A DNA stretch of 64,000 bases from Micromussa lordhowensis. Its lineage: Eukaryota > Cnidaria > Anthozoa > Scleractinia > Lobophylliidae. The stretch is from assembly GCA_964020085.1 (NCBI GenBank), contig OZ026607.1:640603-704602 (forward strand), in the 5' to 3' direction. A program made the position numbers and the translations under genes. Below, one piece after another: positions 62,641-64,000 of this stretch. Numbering within the stretch: the first letter of the stretch is position 1; every line of letters begins with the position of its first letter. The notes beneath the pieces were generated by a model. The model was not told the origin of the DNA and ran no database searches. It saw only the letters and a list, made by a program, of their open reading frames with translations.

Positions 62641-63270
62641 TAACAGAAAAGATCAGCAATGACAAAGGCAGACAGAGTGTGTGATGTTAGATGCCAAGCC
62701 AACTTTTGTAACAAATTATTCATCGGAAGCACAACACAATTTGTACAGAGTCGCATTAAAGAACACCTGAACAGGAACAAGAACTCGTCCGTTGGAAAAC
62801 ACATTTATGTGTCAAGGGACAACTAACAACCAAAACAGCCAAGGTGTTGATGTCAAAATAATCGCACAAGAAAACGATCCTGTCAATTTGCGATTATTCG
62901 AGGCGTTCTACATCCGAAAGTGCAAGCCCGAACTTAATTCCCGTGAAGAATGCATCGAACTCAGAGACCTTGTATTTTGAACTGCTTTGTCAGTTACGTA
63001 CTCATTTACGATTGTCCATTTGATTGTATATTTCCGAAAGAACTCAGAGAATTATTATTTTAGTATATTCTATTTTATCTTGAACAGCTTTATTTTAGCT
63101 ATTTCATCACTTATACTCATTAGCTATTGTCCATATTATCGTATATTTCCATCATTTCTATCATTTGCGTCACCTGCAACACATTTGTACCTAATGATGC
63201 CGTAGAACGGCGAAGGCTCGGAATTAAAGTAGCTCAAGGCCTCAATCGAATCAACATATTTATCTATTCC
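62640..63270 (+). mobile_element. second Penelope-like fragment (GIY-YIG endonuclease and 3' tail)
   Basis: A frame from 62659 encodes CDVRCQANFCNKLFIGSTTQ, then VQSRIKEHLNRNKNSSVGKH, the GIY-YIG core with FIG in place of YIG, and stops after 53 codons. The neighbouring frame (62792-62980) continues the domain with VDVKIIAQENDPVNLRLFEA, FYIRKCKPELNSREEC and a stop, so one frameshift near 62812 broke the gene. Downstream, AT-rich sequence rich in Y/I/F codons ends in ATGATGCCGTAGAACGGCGAA (63195 on), which resembles the 3' ends of such elements. No RT core is present. Confidence 0.75.
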
Positions 63271-63421
63271 GACATGCTACTTAAGGACAACTTCATACTC
63301 TTACAATTCCTCCAGGCAAAGAGAACCAAAGGCTCTGGGAATTGAGCCGTAACCATTTTCGTTCCCACGTGTGTGTTAGCCGACGGACCCTATTGAGAGA
63401 GAGAGACGGTCGCCTGGATGA

Positions 63422-63448
63422 GTTTGTTTGTTTGTTTGTTTGTTTGTT
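63422..63448 (+). repeat. (GTTT)n microsatellite
   Basis: Nearly seven tandem GTTT units, preceded at about 63392-63403 by a short GA run. Confidence 0.9.
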
Positions 63449-64000
63449 AGAGTGGGTGTGGTTATTTGCACGTAACTTCCTGTGGATGGTTCGGCTTTGT
63501 AACACTATGGGAAACGTACATGTCCCTCTACAAGGATTTCTGTCAATAGTCAGCGTGGTTCTCTTTACAACATAAGAAATGTGCATGATAACTGACCACG
63601 CTCCTCTTGGCGCTTCCACCTTACTTTCCCGCCTCACCTCTTCGGTAATTCAGTCAGATACACTCTCAGGAGTAACGCGCGTGTTTCGTGCGTGTTGGTT
63701 CGGTTCGCGCGAGTGTAGCAACAGAACTCAAGATAGTTCTACAGTATTGAAGCGCAAAAAACTTCACAGGTTTTAGCTCCTGAACAGAAGCAAAGTTGCG
63801 CACGAGTTTTTACTTTTCGAAATAGAAGTTTTGCTTTTCACAAAACCTGGATACTCCGCCCCAGCGCATGGCTGTAATGTTTGCCTCCGGATAAGAGCAA
63901 TACAAGTTCATCAATATATTTATACTCGCCAAGATAACGACTTCGCGGCCTAACTTGCTGCAAGCGAAAAGGCAAAGCGGATTCTCGGGGGACCGATAAC
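63449..64000. other. right edge of the window, no gene seen
   Basis: Somewhat richer in CpG than the interior (GTAACGCGCGTGTTTCGTGC near 63673), which might be the approach to a promoter outside the window. Overlapping frames on both strands (63293-63776) have no recognisable domain. Confidence 0.4.

Noticed and set aside
1..64000. tRNA, rRNA or CRISPR arrays
   Set aside because: No cloverleaf with paired arms, no rRNA-like block and no regularly spaced direct repeats were seen; only a weak B-box-like match at about 60073.

Overview
The window reads as nuclear DNA of an animal, most likely an anthozoan cnidarian (coral or sea anemone). The evidence is AT-rich DNA, GT-AG introns, an intact FoxA forkhead gene with no intron in its coding part, an HLX-type homeobox gene, a nine-exon EIF3K gene, and a mix of decayed Penelope-like retroelements with GIY-YIG nuclease, one LINE 3' fragment and many short foldback DNA elements. 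The animal assignment is firm; the anthozoan assignment is inference from gene structure and repeat style.

Layout. (1) 2122-2804: the last two exons of an NKL-class homeobox gene of HLX/Msxlx type, + strand; its first exon was not found and may lie left of the window. (2) 2.9-29 kb: about 26 kb with no recognisable gene, holding a 247-bp foldback MITE, a 21-base poly-G tract and a second DNA-element remnant near 4.5-5.6 kb. (3) 29099-29986: FoxA in one coding exon, + strand, with a poly(A) signal 640 bases past the stop. (4) 30.6-51.4 kb: another gene-free stretch of about 20 kb, interrupted by a 183-bp palindromic MITE (46.8 kb) and a broken Penelope-like element (47.7-49.6 kb). (5) 51470-51784: a possible single-exon orphan ORF behind an E2F-like site. 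(6) 52332-53145: an unusual 814-bp foldback element whose arms are made of a degenerate ~21-bp tandem repeat. (7) 53556-59106: EIF3K, nine coding exons giving a 216-aa protein, with three mobile-element insertions in its introns. (8) 59.2-64 kb: intergenic DNA with a SINE-like stretch, an A-rich tract, a nested TIR element and a second Penelope-like fragment.

How the parts fit. The main point is the arrangement: an HLX/Msxlx-type homeobox gene and FoxA lie on the same strand, about 26 kb apart, in a gene-poor domain bounded on the right by a housekeeping translation gene. FoxA and a Msx-like gene are, as I recall, both members of the deuterostome 'pharyngeal' gene cluster, so this linkage may be an old one. 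The large non-coding flanks are the expected home of FoxA (and homeobox) enhancers, but no enhancer can be called from one sequence alone. Most of the remaining open reading frames of 60-136 codons look like chance ORFs.
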